Source: Albimonas sp041685625
GTDB lineage: Bacteria > Pseudomonadota > Alphaproteobacteria > Rhodobacterales > Rhodobacteraceae
Assembly (NCBI GenBank): GCA_041685625.1
Contig: JAWLFJ010000009.1
Span: 1 to 59,764, forward strand
Reading direction: 5' to 3'
Length of the DNA stretch: 59,764 bases
In this document: positions 33,520 to 41,561 of the stretch, one piece after another
How positions within the stretch are numbered: position 1 is the stretch's first letter
Layout: each line of letters starts with the position of its first letter
Translations under genes and position numbers: made by a program
Notes under the pieces: model-generated
Databases searched by the model: none
Told to the model about the DNA's origin: nothing
Seen by the model: only the letters and a program-made list of their open reading frames with translations

Positions 33520-35328
33520 TCAGTAGACTCGCGCCTTGGGCGCGATCCGGGCGGGGTCGATGCCGCCCTGCTCCGACTCGGTCAGCGGGTCCGTGATCAC
33601 GCGGCGGTAGGACAGCTCCACCCCCCCGGTCTCGGAGACCTTGGCCACGGTGTGCACGCGCCAGTTCGCGTCGTCGCGCTCGGCGTAGTCCTCGCGGGCG
33701 TGCGCCCCGCGGCTCTCCTTGCGCGCCTCGGCCGAATAGACCGTGGTGATCGCGTTCGCCATCAGGTTCTCGAACTCCAGCGTCTCGACGAGGTCCGAGT
33801 TCCAGATCATCGAGCGGTCCGTCACGCGGATGTCCGCCATGCCCTGCCACAGGGCGGAGATCCGCCGGCAGCCCGACTGGAGCGTCTCCTCGGTGCGGAA
33901 GACGGCGGCGTCCTCCTGCATCGCCTTCTGCATCTGCCCGCGCAGCTCCGCGGTCGGCGACGACCCCTCCGCGTGGCGCAGCCGGTCGAAGCGGTCCATC
34001 GCCCGCTCGACCGAGGCGGCGTTGAGCGGCCGGTTCTCGCCCTCCCGCTGCACCGTCTTGCCGGCGCGGATCGCCGCGGCGCGGCCGAACACCACGAGAT
34101 CGATCAGCGAGTTCGAGCCCAGACGGTTCGCCCCGTGCACGCTGGCGCAACCGGCCTCGCCCACCGCCATCAGGCCCGGCACCACGCGGTCCGGATCCTC
34201 CGGCGACGGGTCCAGGACCTCGCCCCAGTAGTTCGTCGGGATGCCGCCCATGTTGTAATGCACGGTCGGCAGCACCGGGATCGGCTCCTTGGTCAGGTCG
34301 ACGCCCGCGAAGATCCGCGCCGACTCCGAGATGCCCGGCAGGCGCAGCGCCAGCACGTCCGGCGGCAGATGGTCGAGGTGCAGGTGGATGTGATCCTTGT
34401 CCTTGCCGACGCCCCGGCCCTCGCGGATCTCCATGGTCATGCAGCGGCTCACCACGTCGCGGCTCGCCAGATCCTTGTAGGTCGGCGCATAGCGCTCCAT
34501 GAAGCGCTCGCCCTCGGAGTTGGTCAGGTAGCCGCCCTCGCCGCGCGCGCCCTCGGTGATCAGGCAGCCGGCCCCGTAGATGCCGGTCGGATGGAACTGC
34601 ACGAACTCCATGTCCTGCAGCGGCAGACCCTGCCGCGCCACCATGCCGTTGCCGTCGCCGGTGCAGGTGTGCGCCGAGGTGGCGGAGAAATACGAGCGTC
34701 CGTAGCCGCCCGTCGCCAGCACCACCATCTTCGCGTTGAAGCGGTGGACCTTGCCGGTCTCCAGCTCCCAGGTCACCACGCCTTGGCAGGCGCCGTCCTC
34801 GGTCATGATCAGGTCGACGGCGAAGTGCTCGATGTAGAACTCCGCCTTGTTCTTCAGCGACTGGCCGTAGAGCGTGTGCAGGATCGCGTGGCCCGTCCGG
34901 TCAGCCGCGGCGGCGGTGCGCTGCACCGGCGGCCCCTCGCCGAACTCCGTCGTGTGTCCGCCGAACGGCCGCTGGTAGATCTTGCCCTCCTCGGTGCGGG
35001 AGAACGGCACGCCGTAGTGCTCCAACTCGTAGACCGCCTTCGGCGCCTCGCGCGCGAGATACTCCATCGCGTCGGTGTCGCCGAGCCAGTCGGAGCCCTT
35101 GACGGTGTCGTACATGTGCCACTGCCAGTGGTCCGGGCCCATGTTGCCGAGGCTCGCGGCGATGCCGCCCTGCGCCGCCACGGTGTGGGAACGCGTGGGG
35201 AACACCTTGGTCACGCAGGCGGTCCTGAGACCCTGCTCGGCCATGCCCAGCGTCGCCCTGAGGCCGGAGCCGCCGGCCCCCACCACCACGACGTCATAGG
35301 TGTGGTCGACGTAATCGTAGCTCGCCAT
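33520..35328 (-). CDS. sdhA: Succinate dehydrogenase flavoprotein subunit
   Basis: A 602-residue catalytic subunit oxidising succinate to fumarate. The FAD-binding GAGGSGLRATLGMAEQGL and the covalent-FAD histidine in FPTRSHTVAAQGGIAASLG are present. The active-site loop QFHPTGIYGAGCLITEGARG contains the His and Arg of the site. The frame opens at 35358, but the ATG at 35328 (MASYDYVDHTYDVVVVG) gives the standard start and avoids overlapping sdhD. Confidence 0.98.
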   Translation of the reverse strand: MASYDYVDHTYDVVVVGAGGSGLRATLGMAEQGLRTACVTKVFPTRSHTVAAQGGIAASLGNMGPDHWQWHMYDTVKGSDWLGDTDAMEYLAREAPKAVYELEHYGVPFSRTEEGKIYQRPFGGHTTEFGEGPPVQRTAAAADRTGHAILHTLYGQSLKNKAEFYIEHFAVDLIMTEDGACQGVVTWELETGKVHRFNAKMVVLATGGYGRSYFSATSAHTCTGDGNGMVARQGLPLQDMEFVQFHPTGIYGAGCLITEGARGEGGYLTNSEGERFMERYAPTYKDLASRDVVSRCMTMEIREGRGVGKDKDHIHLHLDHLPPDVLALRLPGISESARIFAGVDLTKEPIPVLPTVHYNMGGIPTNYWGEVLDPSPEDPDRVVPGLMAVGEAGCASVHGANRLGSNSLIDLVVFGRAAAIRAGKTVQREGENRPLNAASVERAMDRFDRLRHAEGSSPTAELRGQMQKAMQEDAAVFRTEETLQSGCRRISALWQGMADIRVTDRSMIWNSDLVETLEFENLMANAITTVYSAEARKESRGAHAREDYAERDDANWRVHTVAKVSETGGVELSYRRVITDPLTESEQGGIDPARIAPKARVY

Positions 35329-35350
35329 TCTCTCGTCCTCCCGCTCGCGC

Positions 35351-35734
35351 TCAACCACCGGTGAAGGCGATGCGGGCCACGGCGAAGACGCCGGACAGCC
35401 CGAAGAACGCGCAGAGCATCGTGTTCGCCAACAGCGCGGCGGTGCGCTTCACCGTCCCGTGTACGTAGTCCTCGATGACGACTTGGAGACCCTGCTGGAG
35501 GTGGCGGAACGTCACGGCGACGAACAGCATCATCACCACGGCGTTGAACGCCCCCGAATAGGTCTCCAGCACCACTTCCCGCGGCTCGCCGATCGCGCCG
35601 GCCAGCGGGATCAGCGCCAGAACCGTCAGCGGGATCAGCGCGACCGAGGTCACGCGCTGGCTCCACCAGTGGCCCACGCCCTCCTTGGCCGAGCCGAGCC
35701 CGATGACGCGGGCGAGATCCGTCTTGTAGCTCAT
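35351..35734 (-). CDS. sdhD: Succinate dehydrogenase membrane anchor subunit D
   Basis: A 127-residue protein with three membrane segments (VTSVALIPLTVLALIPLAGA, VVMMLFVAVTFRHLQQGLQV, AALLANTMLCAFFGLSGVFA). GVGHWWSQRVTSVAL is the typical N-terminal quinone-site region. VIEDYVHG is the conserved loop. It helps bind haem b and ubiquinone. It lies between sdhC (13 bp) and sdhA (22 bp). Confidence 0.93.
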   Translation of the reverse strand: MSYKTDLARVIGLGSAKEGVGHWWSQRVTSVALIPLTVLALIPLAGAIGEPREVVLETYSGAFNAVVMMLFVAVTFRHLQQGLQVVIEDYVHGTVKRTAALLANTMLCAFFGLSGVFAVARIAFTGG

Positions 35735-35747
35735 CCCTGCGCCCTCC

Positions 35748-36134
35748 TCAGACCGCGAACAGCCAGAACAGCACGGTCAGCGCGACCGAGCCGCCGAGGA
35801 CCGCCTGCCCACTGCGCCGCACCTGCTGCAGCTCGTAGCCGTAGCCCATGTCCCACCACAGGTGCCGGATGCCGTTCAGCGTGTGATAGGCCATCGCGAG
35901 GGTCGAGGCGAACAGGATCGCGAGACCGAACCAGCTCGTCAGGATGCCGTTCACCAGCGCGAAATTCTCGTCGTCGGCGGAGGCCGCGAGCAGCCACCAC
36001 ACCACCAGCAGCGTCCCCAGCGTCAGCGCCACGCCGGAGATCCGGTGCAGGATCGAAAGGGTGCCCGTGTAGGACTGATCGTAGACGGTCAGATGTGGGG
36101 AGAGCGGTCGGTCGCCCCGGTTCACGTCGGCCAT
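35748..36134 (-). CDS. sdhC: Succinate dehydrogenase cytochrome b556 subunit
   Basis: A 128-residue membrane anchor. RPLSPHLTVYDQSYTGTLSI followed by LHRISGVALTLG is the SdhC signature. MAYHTLNGIRHLWWDMGYG holds the haem-ligand histidine. There are three membrane segments. It is the first gene of sdhC-D-A-(methyltransferase)-B. Its 5' region (36135-36375) contains three evenly spaced palindromes. Confidence 0.95.
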   Translation of the reverse strand: MADVNRGDRPLSPHLTVYDQSYTGTLSILHRISGVALTLGTLLVVWWLLAASADDENFALVNGILTSWFGLAILFASTLAMAYHTLNGIRHLWWDMGYGYELQQVRRSGQAVLGGSVALTVLFWLFAV

Positions 36135-36310
36135 GTGCAGGACCCTCCGGCGGGTTTCGCAGGCCGCGCGGCAGGGCGCGGCGCAACAATTCGGCGTCCC
36201 TGTTAGCGGCTTCGAGCGGCGTTAGGAAGCGGCGCCGACGGCGCGAAGGCCGCGAGCCGCCCGTCGACCCACCCGCCGCGACGGTTTTCCGCAGGCCGGT
36301 CCGACATTCG

Positions 36311-36360
36311 TGATCACGGCCGGCAAACCAGTGATCACAGAAGGCCGCAGCGTGATCACG
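36311..36360. promoter_or_regulatory. Three GTGATCAC palindromes at exact 21-bp spacing upstream of sdhC
   Basis: The 8-bp palindrome GTGATCAC occurs at 36311-36318, 36332-36339 and 36353-36360, always 21 bp apart, which is two helical turns. They lie in the 241-bp gap between the outer-membrane-type gene and sdhC, 177-226 bp upstream of the sdhC start. The even phasing suggests cooperative binding of a dimeric regulator on one face of the DNA. The regulator is not identified. Confidence 0.7.
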
Positions 36361-36375
36361 AGCCGGCCGGGCGGC

Positions 36376-37032
36376 TCAGAAACGCCGGCGAATCCCCAGC
36401 ACCCAGTACTGCGCCGCTCCCGAGACGTTGTTGAACAGAAGGGAATCGCCCCAGATCTGTGCGCCGCCCGAGCGGTGGTGGAACCGAACGAAAAGGTCCG
36501 TGCGCTCCCAGTCCGGGTCCGCCACCGTGATCTCCGGCGCGAGGTAGTGCAGCAGCCGCGAGCCCGAAGGGGTCTTGGAGCGGATCCGCTCCTGCTCCGA
36601 AACCCCGGTGGCGTAGCTGAGGCCGGTGTTGATCGCGAAGCTCGTGCGGACATGGTCGTTCCACGGAAACGCGGTCCAGCGGGCGTAGCCCGCGATCCAG
36701 AACTCCCCGATCGTCTCCTCCCCGAAGCGCAGCGCCGTGCCGACCTCGCCCTCGAGGTCGATCACGTCCCACAGCGTCGCCACCCGGCGGGAGAGCGCGC
36801 CGCCGAGGACGTAGTCCTCGCGCCACTCCCAGTCCCAAGGCGCGACGGGATCGTCGCCGTAGAGAAACATCTGCGACATGGCCGAGTTGATCCACTGGCC
36901 GAAGAACACCGAGCCGGCGCAGTCCCCGCCGCAAGGCTCGTCGAACTGCGCCCATTCGATCCAGGGACGGCCCTCCGCCGCCGCGGAGACCGGCGCCAGC
37001 AGCAGCGCCAAGACGGCGAGGGCGCGCCTCAC
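36376..37032 (-). CDS. Outer-membrane beta-barrel-type protein, possibly lipid A deacylase-like
   Basis: A 218-residue exported protein. The signal peptide (RRALAVLALLLAPVSAAAEG) is clear. The rest alternates like a small beta-barrel (GGALSRRVATLWDVIDLEGE, FWIAGYARWTAFPW) and ends in the terminal Phe motif VLGIRRRF. The stretch LFVRFHHRSGGAQIWG recalls the His-x-Ser of PagL/acyloxyacyl hydrolases, but this is weak. It starts with GTG inside the mch stop (GTGA overlap), so it is translationally coupled to mch. Confidence 0.65.
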   Translation of the reverse strand: MRRALAVLALLLAPVSAAAEGRPWIEWAQFDEPCGGDCAGSVFFGQWINSAMSQMFLYGDDPVAPWDWEWREDYVLGGALSRRVATLWDVIDLEGEVGTALRFGEETIGEFWIAGYARWTAFPWNDHVRTSFAINTGLSYATGVSEQERIRSKTPSGSRLLHYLAPEITVADPDWERTDLFVRFHHRSGGAQIWGDSLLFNNVSGAAQYWVLGIRRRF

Positions 37033-38084
37033 GCCGGCGCCAGCGTCCAGAGGTCGAGGTCCAGCAGCACGCCCGGCGCGTGCTTGCCGTCCTCGCCCTT
37101 GAGCGGCCCGCCGGCCGCCTCCGCCGTCGTCGCCACCAGCCTGAGCCGGAGCGCGCCGACACCGGGCGCGCCGCGCCCCACGGCCTCGGGCTCCGCCTTG
37201 TCCAGCACCTCCGACCAGGCCTTCACCGTGGTCCCCGCGAAGCAGGGCGCCGCATGCGTGCCGCCGTTGATCGCCGCGATCGGCTGCGCCGTCGCCAGCC
37301 CGTCGAAGCTCAGCGCCCGCGCCAGGCTGATGACGTGCCCGCCATAGACCAGCCGCCGCCCGTCCTCGCGCAGCGTCGCGTCGAAATGCACCTTCGCCGT
37401 GTTCTGCCAGAGGCGCGTCGCCATCATGTGCTCCGCCTCCTCGACCGTCACGCCGTCGCCGTGGTCGATCCGCTCGCCGACCGCGTAGTCCGAGAGCCGC
37501 CAGCGCGCCCCCGCCGCCTCGAACGGCAGGTCGGAATAATCCAGCCCCTCCGGCACCACGAGGTCGCCCGGCGCCACCGCCTCCGCCGTCTCCGGCACGA
37601 CCGTCTCCGGCGCCGGCGCTTCCGAATCGCGCTTGCGGACCATCACCCAGCGCACCCATTCGATCGCGGGCGAGCCCCCGGCGAAGGCCGTCGAGCGCAC
37701 CCAGACCACGCCCGCCTTGCCGTTCGAGAGCTGGCGCAGCCCGATCACCTCGCTCTCGGCCGAGATCTCGTCGTCCGGAAACAGCGGCCGCAGGAACCGG
37801 CATTCCGCATAGCCGAGATTGGCCACCGCGTTGAGCGACACGTCCGGCACCGTCTTGCCGAAGCCGACATGGAAGCCGATCAGCTCCTCCAGCGGCGCCC
37901 GCGGCAGCCCCACCGCCCGCGCGAACCCGTCCGAGCAGCCCAGCGCGAAGCGCGTCGGGTAGAGCGCGCCGTAGAGCGCCCGATCCCCCTCCGTCAGTCG
38001 GCGCGGCGTGGCGTGCCGGATCACCTGGCCGATCCGGAAGTCCTCGAAGAAATTCCCGGGGTTCGTCTTGCCCGCCCTCGTCAC
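37029..38084 (-). CDS. mch: Mesaconyl-CoA hydratase
   Basis: A 351-residue double hot-dog (MaoC-like) enzyme that hydrates mesaconyl-C1-CoA to beta-methylmalyl-CoA in the ethylmalonyl-CoA pathway of acetate assimilation. NPGNFFEDFRIGQVIRHATP is its typical start, and LYPTRFALGCSDGFARAVGL and FHVGFGKTVPDVSLNAVANL are conserved. The second half carries VYGGHVISLARALSFDGLAT. In Rhodobacterales mch lies next to sdhC, and here only the outer-membrane-type gene lies between. The product feeds glyoxylate and propionyl-CoA, which re-enters at succinate. Confidence 0.93.
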   Translation of the reverse strand: MTRAGKTNPGNFFEDFRIGQVIRHATPRRLTEGDRALYGALYPTRFALGCSDGFARAVGLPRAPLEELIGFHVGFGKTVPDVSLNAVANLGYAECRFLRPLFPDDEISAESEVIGLRQLSNGKAGVVWVRSTAFAGGSPAIEWVRWVMVRKRDSEAPAPETVVPETAEAVAPGDLVVPEGLDYSDLPFEAAGARWRLSDYAVGERIDHGDGVTVEEAEHMMATRLWQNTAKVHFDATLREDGRRLVYGGHVISLARALSFDGLATAQPIAAINGGTHAAPCFAGTTVKAWSEVLDKAEPEAVGRGAPGVGALRLRLVATTAEAAGGPLKGEDGKHAPGVLLDLDLWTLAPA

Positions 38085-38197
38085 CGCAGCCTCCTCGCCT
38101 CGCCCGCGCGCACCCTACCCGCCGGAACGGCGGAGGCAACGCGCAAGCGCGCCGCAACCCGCGAAGCTCGCGGCCCGTCGCCACGCGCAAGGCGCTC

Positions 38198-38222
38198 ATT
38201 AGTTATAATATATCATGCACTT
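38198..38222. promoter_or_regulatory. AT-rich island with TATAAT between mch and the cyclase gene
   Basis: A strikingly AT-rich stretch (ATTAGTTATAATATATCATG) in an otherwise GC-rich 226-bp divergent region. It contains a perfect TATAAT (plus strand 38204-38209) and TATTAT on the minus strand. No good -35 was found for either. It is the likely promoter core for mch, the cyclase gene, or both. Confidence 0.5.
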
Positions 38223-38310
38223 GCCGACTTGACGCGGCGCAAGCCTCACCGCACGCTCCCGAGGTCCAAAACGGAAAGGGGCCCCGAACGCCCCGATGGG
38301 AGGAGACGTC

Positions 38311-39264
38311 ATGCTCACCACCGCCACCCGCGCCCTCGGCGCGGCCGGCCTGCTCGCCATGACCGCGGGCGCCGCGTTCGCCCAGGACTGCCAGCCCTCC
38401 AAGTGGGGCGCCGACGACGAACTCGGCTCCGCCAACCTCCTCTCGCCGGAGCGCACGCTGGAGGCCGCCAAGCTGATCCAGCGCGGCGTCTCGCGGCCGC
38501 TCGGCGTCGTCATCGGCCCGGACACGCCGGCCTTCCCGCCGCGCTCGCTGTCGCTGCAGGTGGTGCAGCCCGGACAGCAGGGCGGCCAGACGCTCGACGC
38601 CTTCGGCTATCCCGGCAGCTACAACGACGACCTGATCCAGACCTGGGTGGGCATCGGCTCGCAGCTCGACGGCCTCGGCCATCTTGGCGAGAACGACACC
38701 TACTACAACTGCAACACCGGCACCGAGATCGCCGCGCTCACCGGCCTCACCAAGCTCGGCACCCACGCGGTGCCGCCGCTCGTCGCCCGCGCCGTGATCA
38801 TCGACATGGCCGCCCACGCCGGAAAGGACTTCCTCGACGCCGGCGAGCATTTCGGGCCGGAGGAGATCCAGGCCGCGATGGACGACCAGGGCGTCACCAT
38901 CGACGAGGGCGACATCGTACTCTTCCACACCGGCTGGACCGAGAACAAGCTCGAGTCCGACCCCGTCGCCTGGGTCTCGGGCGAGCCCGGCATCAACAAC
39001 GCGGGCGTGGAGTGGCTGGCCGAAATGAACCCGCTCGCGGTCGGCGCGGACACCTGGGGGGTCGAGCCGGTGCCCGCGCCGGAAGGCGACGGCACCTTCT
39101 ACGGCCACGTCATCCTGCTGCAGCAGAACGGCATCTACATCCTCGAGACCATGGACACCGGCCCGGTCCTGCGCGACGGCGTCAACGAGTTCATGTTCGT
39201 GCTCGGCCAGCCGCGCATCCGCGGCACCGTGCAGGCGATGATCAATCCGGTCGCCCTCTACTGA
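38311..39264 (+). CDS. Secreted cyclase-family (kynurenine formamidase-like fold) hydrolase
   Basis: A 317-residue protein. The signal peptide LTTATRALGAAGLLAMTAGA ends in AFAQ before DCQPSKWG. The mature protein is a cyclase-family metal hydrolase: GIGSQLDGLGHLG stands where canonical members have HxGTHxDxPxH, and later motifs DEGDIVLFHTGWTENKL and DTWGVEPVPAPEG fit. The first metal His is missing. Members hydrolyse N-formyl or lactone-like substrates. Export argues against cytosolic kynurenine formamidase. The start was set at the ATG following GGGAGGAG. A strong terminator follows. Confidence 0.82.
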   Translation: MLTTATRALGAAGLLAMTAGAAFAQDCQPSKWGADDELGSANLLSPERTLEAAKLIQRGVSRPLGVVIGPDTPAFPPRSLSLQVVQPGQQGGQTLDAFGYPGSYNDDLIQTWVGIGSQLDGLGHLGENDTYYNCNTGTEIAALTGLTKLGTHAVPPLVARAVIIDMAAHAGKDFLDAGEHFGPEEIQAAMDDQGVTIDEGDIVLFHTGWTENKLESDPVAWVSGEPGINNAGVEWLAEMNPLAVGADTWGVEPVPAPEGDGTFYGHVILLQQNGIYILETMDTGPVLRDGVNEFMFVLGQPRIRGTVQAMINPVALY

Positions 39265-39297
39265 CCGGCCCCGCCCCTCGGGGCGGCGCAGAGACGG

Positions 39298-39327
39298 AAA
39301 GGCCTCCCGCAAGCGGGAGGCCTTTTT
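39298..39327 (+). terminator. Rho-independent terminator of the cyclase gene
   Basis: A 13-bp self-complementary stem AAAGGCCTCCCGC / GCGGGAGGCCTTT, with the innermost pair probably open in the tight loop, followed by TTTTTCG. It is the best terminator in the window, 33 bp after the stop. It also lies next to the end of the convergent NnrU-family gene. Confidence 0.9.
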
Positions 39328-39350
39328 CGTTCGCGTATCGCGCGCGGCGA

Positions 39351-39914
39351 TCAGCCCGGGAAGGGCCAGACCCCGAGCCAGGCGTGGATCCCGCCGAAGA
39401 CGACGTAGGCGACCAGCGTGATCCCCACGAGGATCAGATCCTTCTTCACCGGCTTCGGCTCCGGCTTCACCCAGGCCCCGTCCCGCGCATTGGTGGCGAA
39501 GATCGCGACCACCGCCCAGGCGCCCGTGCCGCCGAACAGCACCACCGAGGCGAGATCGCCGTTCACCAGCAGATGCGCGATCGCCCAGACCACCACGGAA
39601 AGCAGCATCGGATGGCGCACGAAGCGCTTGGCGTTGCCCTTGGAATGCGAGGCCGCGAACAGCCCCACGGCGAGGATCATCAGCAGGTTGTTGAGATGCA
39701 CGCCCCAGGCCGGCGGATACCAGACCTGCGCGTATCCGGCGCGCTGATAGCCGATCACCATCAGCACGATCGTCGCCACCGCGACGAGCGAGTAGATCCC
39801 CTTCCAGGGCCCCTCGCCGATCCGCGCGACGATCGCGTCGCGCCGCGGCCGCGCGACGATGGGAAACAGATGCCCGACCCACCACAGGGCCAGACCGAGG
39901 ATCAGAAGCGGCAT
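39351..39914 (-). CDS. NnrU-family membrane protein
   Basis: A 187-residue protein with about five or six membrane segments. MPLLILGLALWWVGHLFPIV and FAASHSKGNAKRFVRHPMLL are the family's landmarks, followed by VVWAIAHLLVNGDLASVVLF. The family is named from denitrification clusters and resembles isoprenylcysteine methyltransferase-type membrane folds; its biochemical activity is not established. The start at the internal ATG 39914 removes an unlikely Arg-rich extension. It is separated from RidA by 141 bp. Confidence 0.85.
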   Translation of the reverse strand: MPLLILGLALWWVGHLFPIVARPRRDAIVARIGEGPWKGIYSLVAVATIVLMVIGYQRAGYAQVWYPPAWGVHLNNLLMILAVGLFAASHSKGNAKRFVRHPMLLSVVVWAIAHLLVNGDLASVVLFGGTGAWAVVAIFATNARDGAWVKPEPKPVKKDLILVGITLVAYVVFGGIHAWLGVWPFPG

Positions 39915-40055
39915 GGTGTTCGGCTCCCCCCAAAGGGCGTCTCGATGCAAGGTTCGCGGCGGACTATACAGCCTGCGCCCTTCGCGACCACCCATCCGAT
40001 CCGCGCGGCCGCCGCCGCGACGCCGGCTCGGCTCCGGCGCCGCGCCCCGGCCCGC

Positions 40056-40454
40056 TCAGCCCGGCAGCACCGCCGTCGCCTCGATCTCGACCCTCGCCCG
40101 GTCCTCGACCAGCGCGCCGACCTGCACCAGCGTCATCGCCGGATAATGCCGTCCGATCGTCTCGCGATAGGCCGCGCCGACCGCCGCCAGCGCCTCCAGA
40201 TACTCGCGCTTGTCGACGACGTACCAGGTCAGCCGCACCAGATGCTCCGGCCCGGCCCCCGCCTCCTTCAGCACCGCGACGACGTTCTCCAGCGCCTGCC
40301 GCACCTGCCCGCCGAAATCGTCCGTCTCGAAGACCTGCGCGCCGGTCCAGCCCACCTGCCCGGCGACCCAGATCGTGCGCCCCTCCGCCAGCACGCCGTT
40401 GGAATAGCCCGAGGCGCGCTTCCAGCCCGCCGGGTTCAGGGGTTCGTGCGTCAT
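40056..40454 (-). CDS. RidA-family enamine/imine deaminase
   Basis: A 132-residue YjgF/RidA protein. GWKRASGYSNGVLAEGRTIW, VAGQVGW and QVRQALENVVAVLKEAGAGP match the family, and YPAMTLVQVGALVEDRARVE contains the region around the active-site Arg and Glu. RidA enzymes hydrolyse reactive enamines/imines to ketones and ammonia. As the last gene of the aminobenzoate cluster, it would fit removal of the amino group from the ring-reduced, enamine-type intermediate; this is inference. Its ATG overlaps the thioesterase stop. Confidence 0.88.
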   Translation of the reverse strand: MTHEPLNPAGWKRASGYSNGVLAEGRTIWVAGQVGWTGAQVFETDDFGGQVRQALENVVAVLKEAGAGPEHLVRLTWYVVDKREYLEALAAVGAAYRETIGRHYPAMTLVQVGALVEDRARVEIEATAVLPG

Positions 40455-40879
40455 TCCCGCTCCTCCTCCGTCCCGTCCTCCACGAAGCCGGCGAAGGCCT
40501 CCGCCAGCGTCGCCGGCCACGGCTCCGGGCGTCCCGTCCCGAGATCCACGTGGACCAGCGTCGCCCGGTAGCGCAGCCGCACCTCGCCCGCGCAGGTCGC
40601 CTCGATCCGAAGCGGGAGGGAGCTTCGCCCCGGCCGCGTGCAGCGCAGCCGGAACGCCAGCAGATCGCCCAGCCGCGTCGGCGCCGGAAAGCTCGCCTTC
40701 AGCCCCGCCGTCGGCACGCCCTTGCCGTCGCGCAGGTGCATCTCGGCGAAGGGCCGCCCGAGGCTCGCGAACCATTCCTCCGTGACCGAGTTGGTCCACT
40801 CGAAATACCGCGGGTAGAACACCAGCCCCGCCGGATCGCAGTGCTGGAACTCGACGCGCCGCGCGGTCTCGAACGCCAT
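40451..40879 (-). CDS. Acyl-CoA thioesterase (4-hydroxybenzoyl-CoA thioesterase type)
   Basis: A 142-residue hot-dog thioesterase. VEFQHCDPAGLVFYPRYFEW contains the catalytic Asp-Pro-Ala-Gly motif of the 4-hydroxybenzoyl-CoA type I family. SFPAPTRLGDLLAFRLRC and the basic strand LRYRATLVHVDLG complete it. It could release CoA from dead-end aromatic or ring-reduced CoA esters. The ATG at 40879 lies 1 bp from the livF stop, and its stop overlaps the RidA start. Confidence 0.88.
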   Translation of the reverse strand: MAFETARRVEFQHCDPAGLVFYPRYFEWTNSVTEEWFASLGRPFAEMHLRDGKGVPTAGLKASFPAPTRLGDLLAFRLRCTRPGRSSLPLRIEATCAGEVRLRYRATLVHVDLGTGRPEPWPATLAEAFAGFVEDGTEEERE

Positions 40880-40880
40880 C

Positions 40881-41561
40881 TCAGACCCCCAGCCGCGCCT
40901 CGACGACATCCGCCGTCAGCGCGTCCATCGCGCCGGTCCAGACGTCCTCGCCCTTCTCGAGGATCACCCCCCGATCCGCGATCTCCCGCAGCTCCGCCAA
41001 CGACTTGTCGACGATCAGGATGGCCTGCCCCTCCGCCTTCAGGGTCCGCAGCGCGTCCCGGATCTCCTGCCGGATCACCGGCGCCAGCCCCTCCGTCGCC
41101 TCGTCGAGGATCAGGAGCCGCGGATTGGTGCAGAGCGCCCGGCCGATCGCCAGCATCTGCTGCTCGCCCCCCGACAGCGTCCGCGCGTACTGCCCGCGCC
41201 GCTCCGCCAGCCGCGGGAACAGCCCCTCCACCTTCGCACGGTCCCAGAGGCCGGGCCGCGCGGTGGCGAACATGTTCTCGGCCACCGTCAGGTTCGGAAA
41301 GCAGCGCCGCCCCTCCGGCGCCAGCCCGAGGCCGAGCCGCGCCGCCCGATGCGCCGGCAGGCCGGCAAGGTCCCGCCCCTCGAACACGACGCGCCCGTCC
41401 CGCGGCGGCGTCAGCCGGCACACCGCCCGGATCGTCGTGGTCTTGCCCATGCCGTTGCGCCCCATCAGCGCCACGACCTCGCCCGGCCCGACCTCGAACG
41501 AGACGCCGAACAGCGCCTGGCTCGGCCCGTAGAAGGCGGTGATCCCCTCCACCGACAGCAT
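40881..41561 (-). CDS. livF: Branched-chain-type ABC transporter ATP-binding protein
   Basis: A 226-residue ATPase of the HAAT importers. Walker A is LMGRNGMGKTTTIRAV, the signature LSGGEQQMLAIGRALC, and Walker B RLLILDEATEG. Its start overlaps the livG stop by 1 nt. With livG it powers import through LivHM. Confidence 0.93.
   Translation of the reverse strand: MLSVEGITAFYGPSQALFGVSFEVGPGEVVALMGRNGMGKTTTIRAVCRLTPPRDGRVVFEGRDLAGLPAHRAARLGLGLAPEGRRCFPNLTVAENMFATARPGLWDRAKVEGLFPRLAERRGQYARTLSGGEQQMLAIGRALCTNPRLLILDEATEGLAPVIRQEIRDALRTLKAEGQAILIVDKSLAELREIADRGVILEKGEDVWTGAMDALTADVVEARLGV

Noticed and set aside
33590..33600. GTGATCAC near the 3' end of sdhA as a further operator
   Set aside because: It lies inside coding sequence for Val-Ile-Thr and has no partner at 21 bp; most likely chance.
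38311..39264. Kynurenine formamidase (kynB)
   Set aside because: The protein is exported and lacks the canonical metal-binding histidine motif, so the specific name is not supported.
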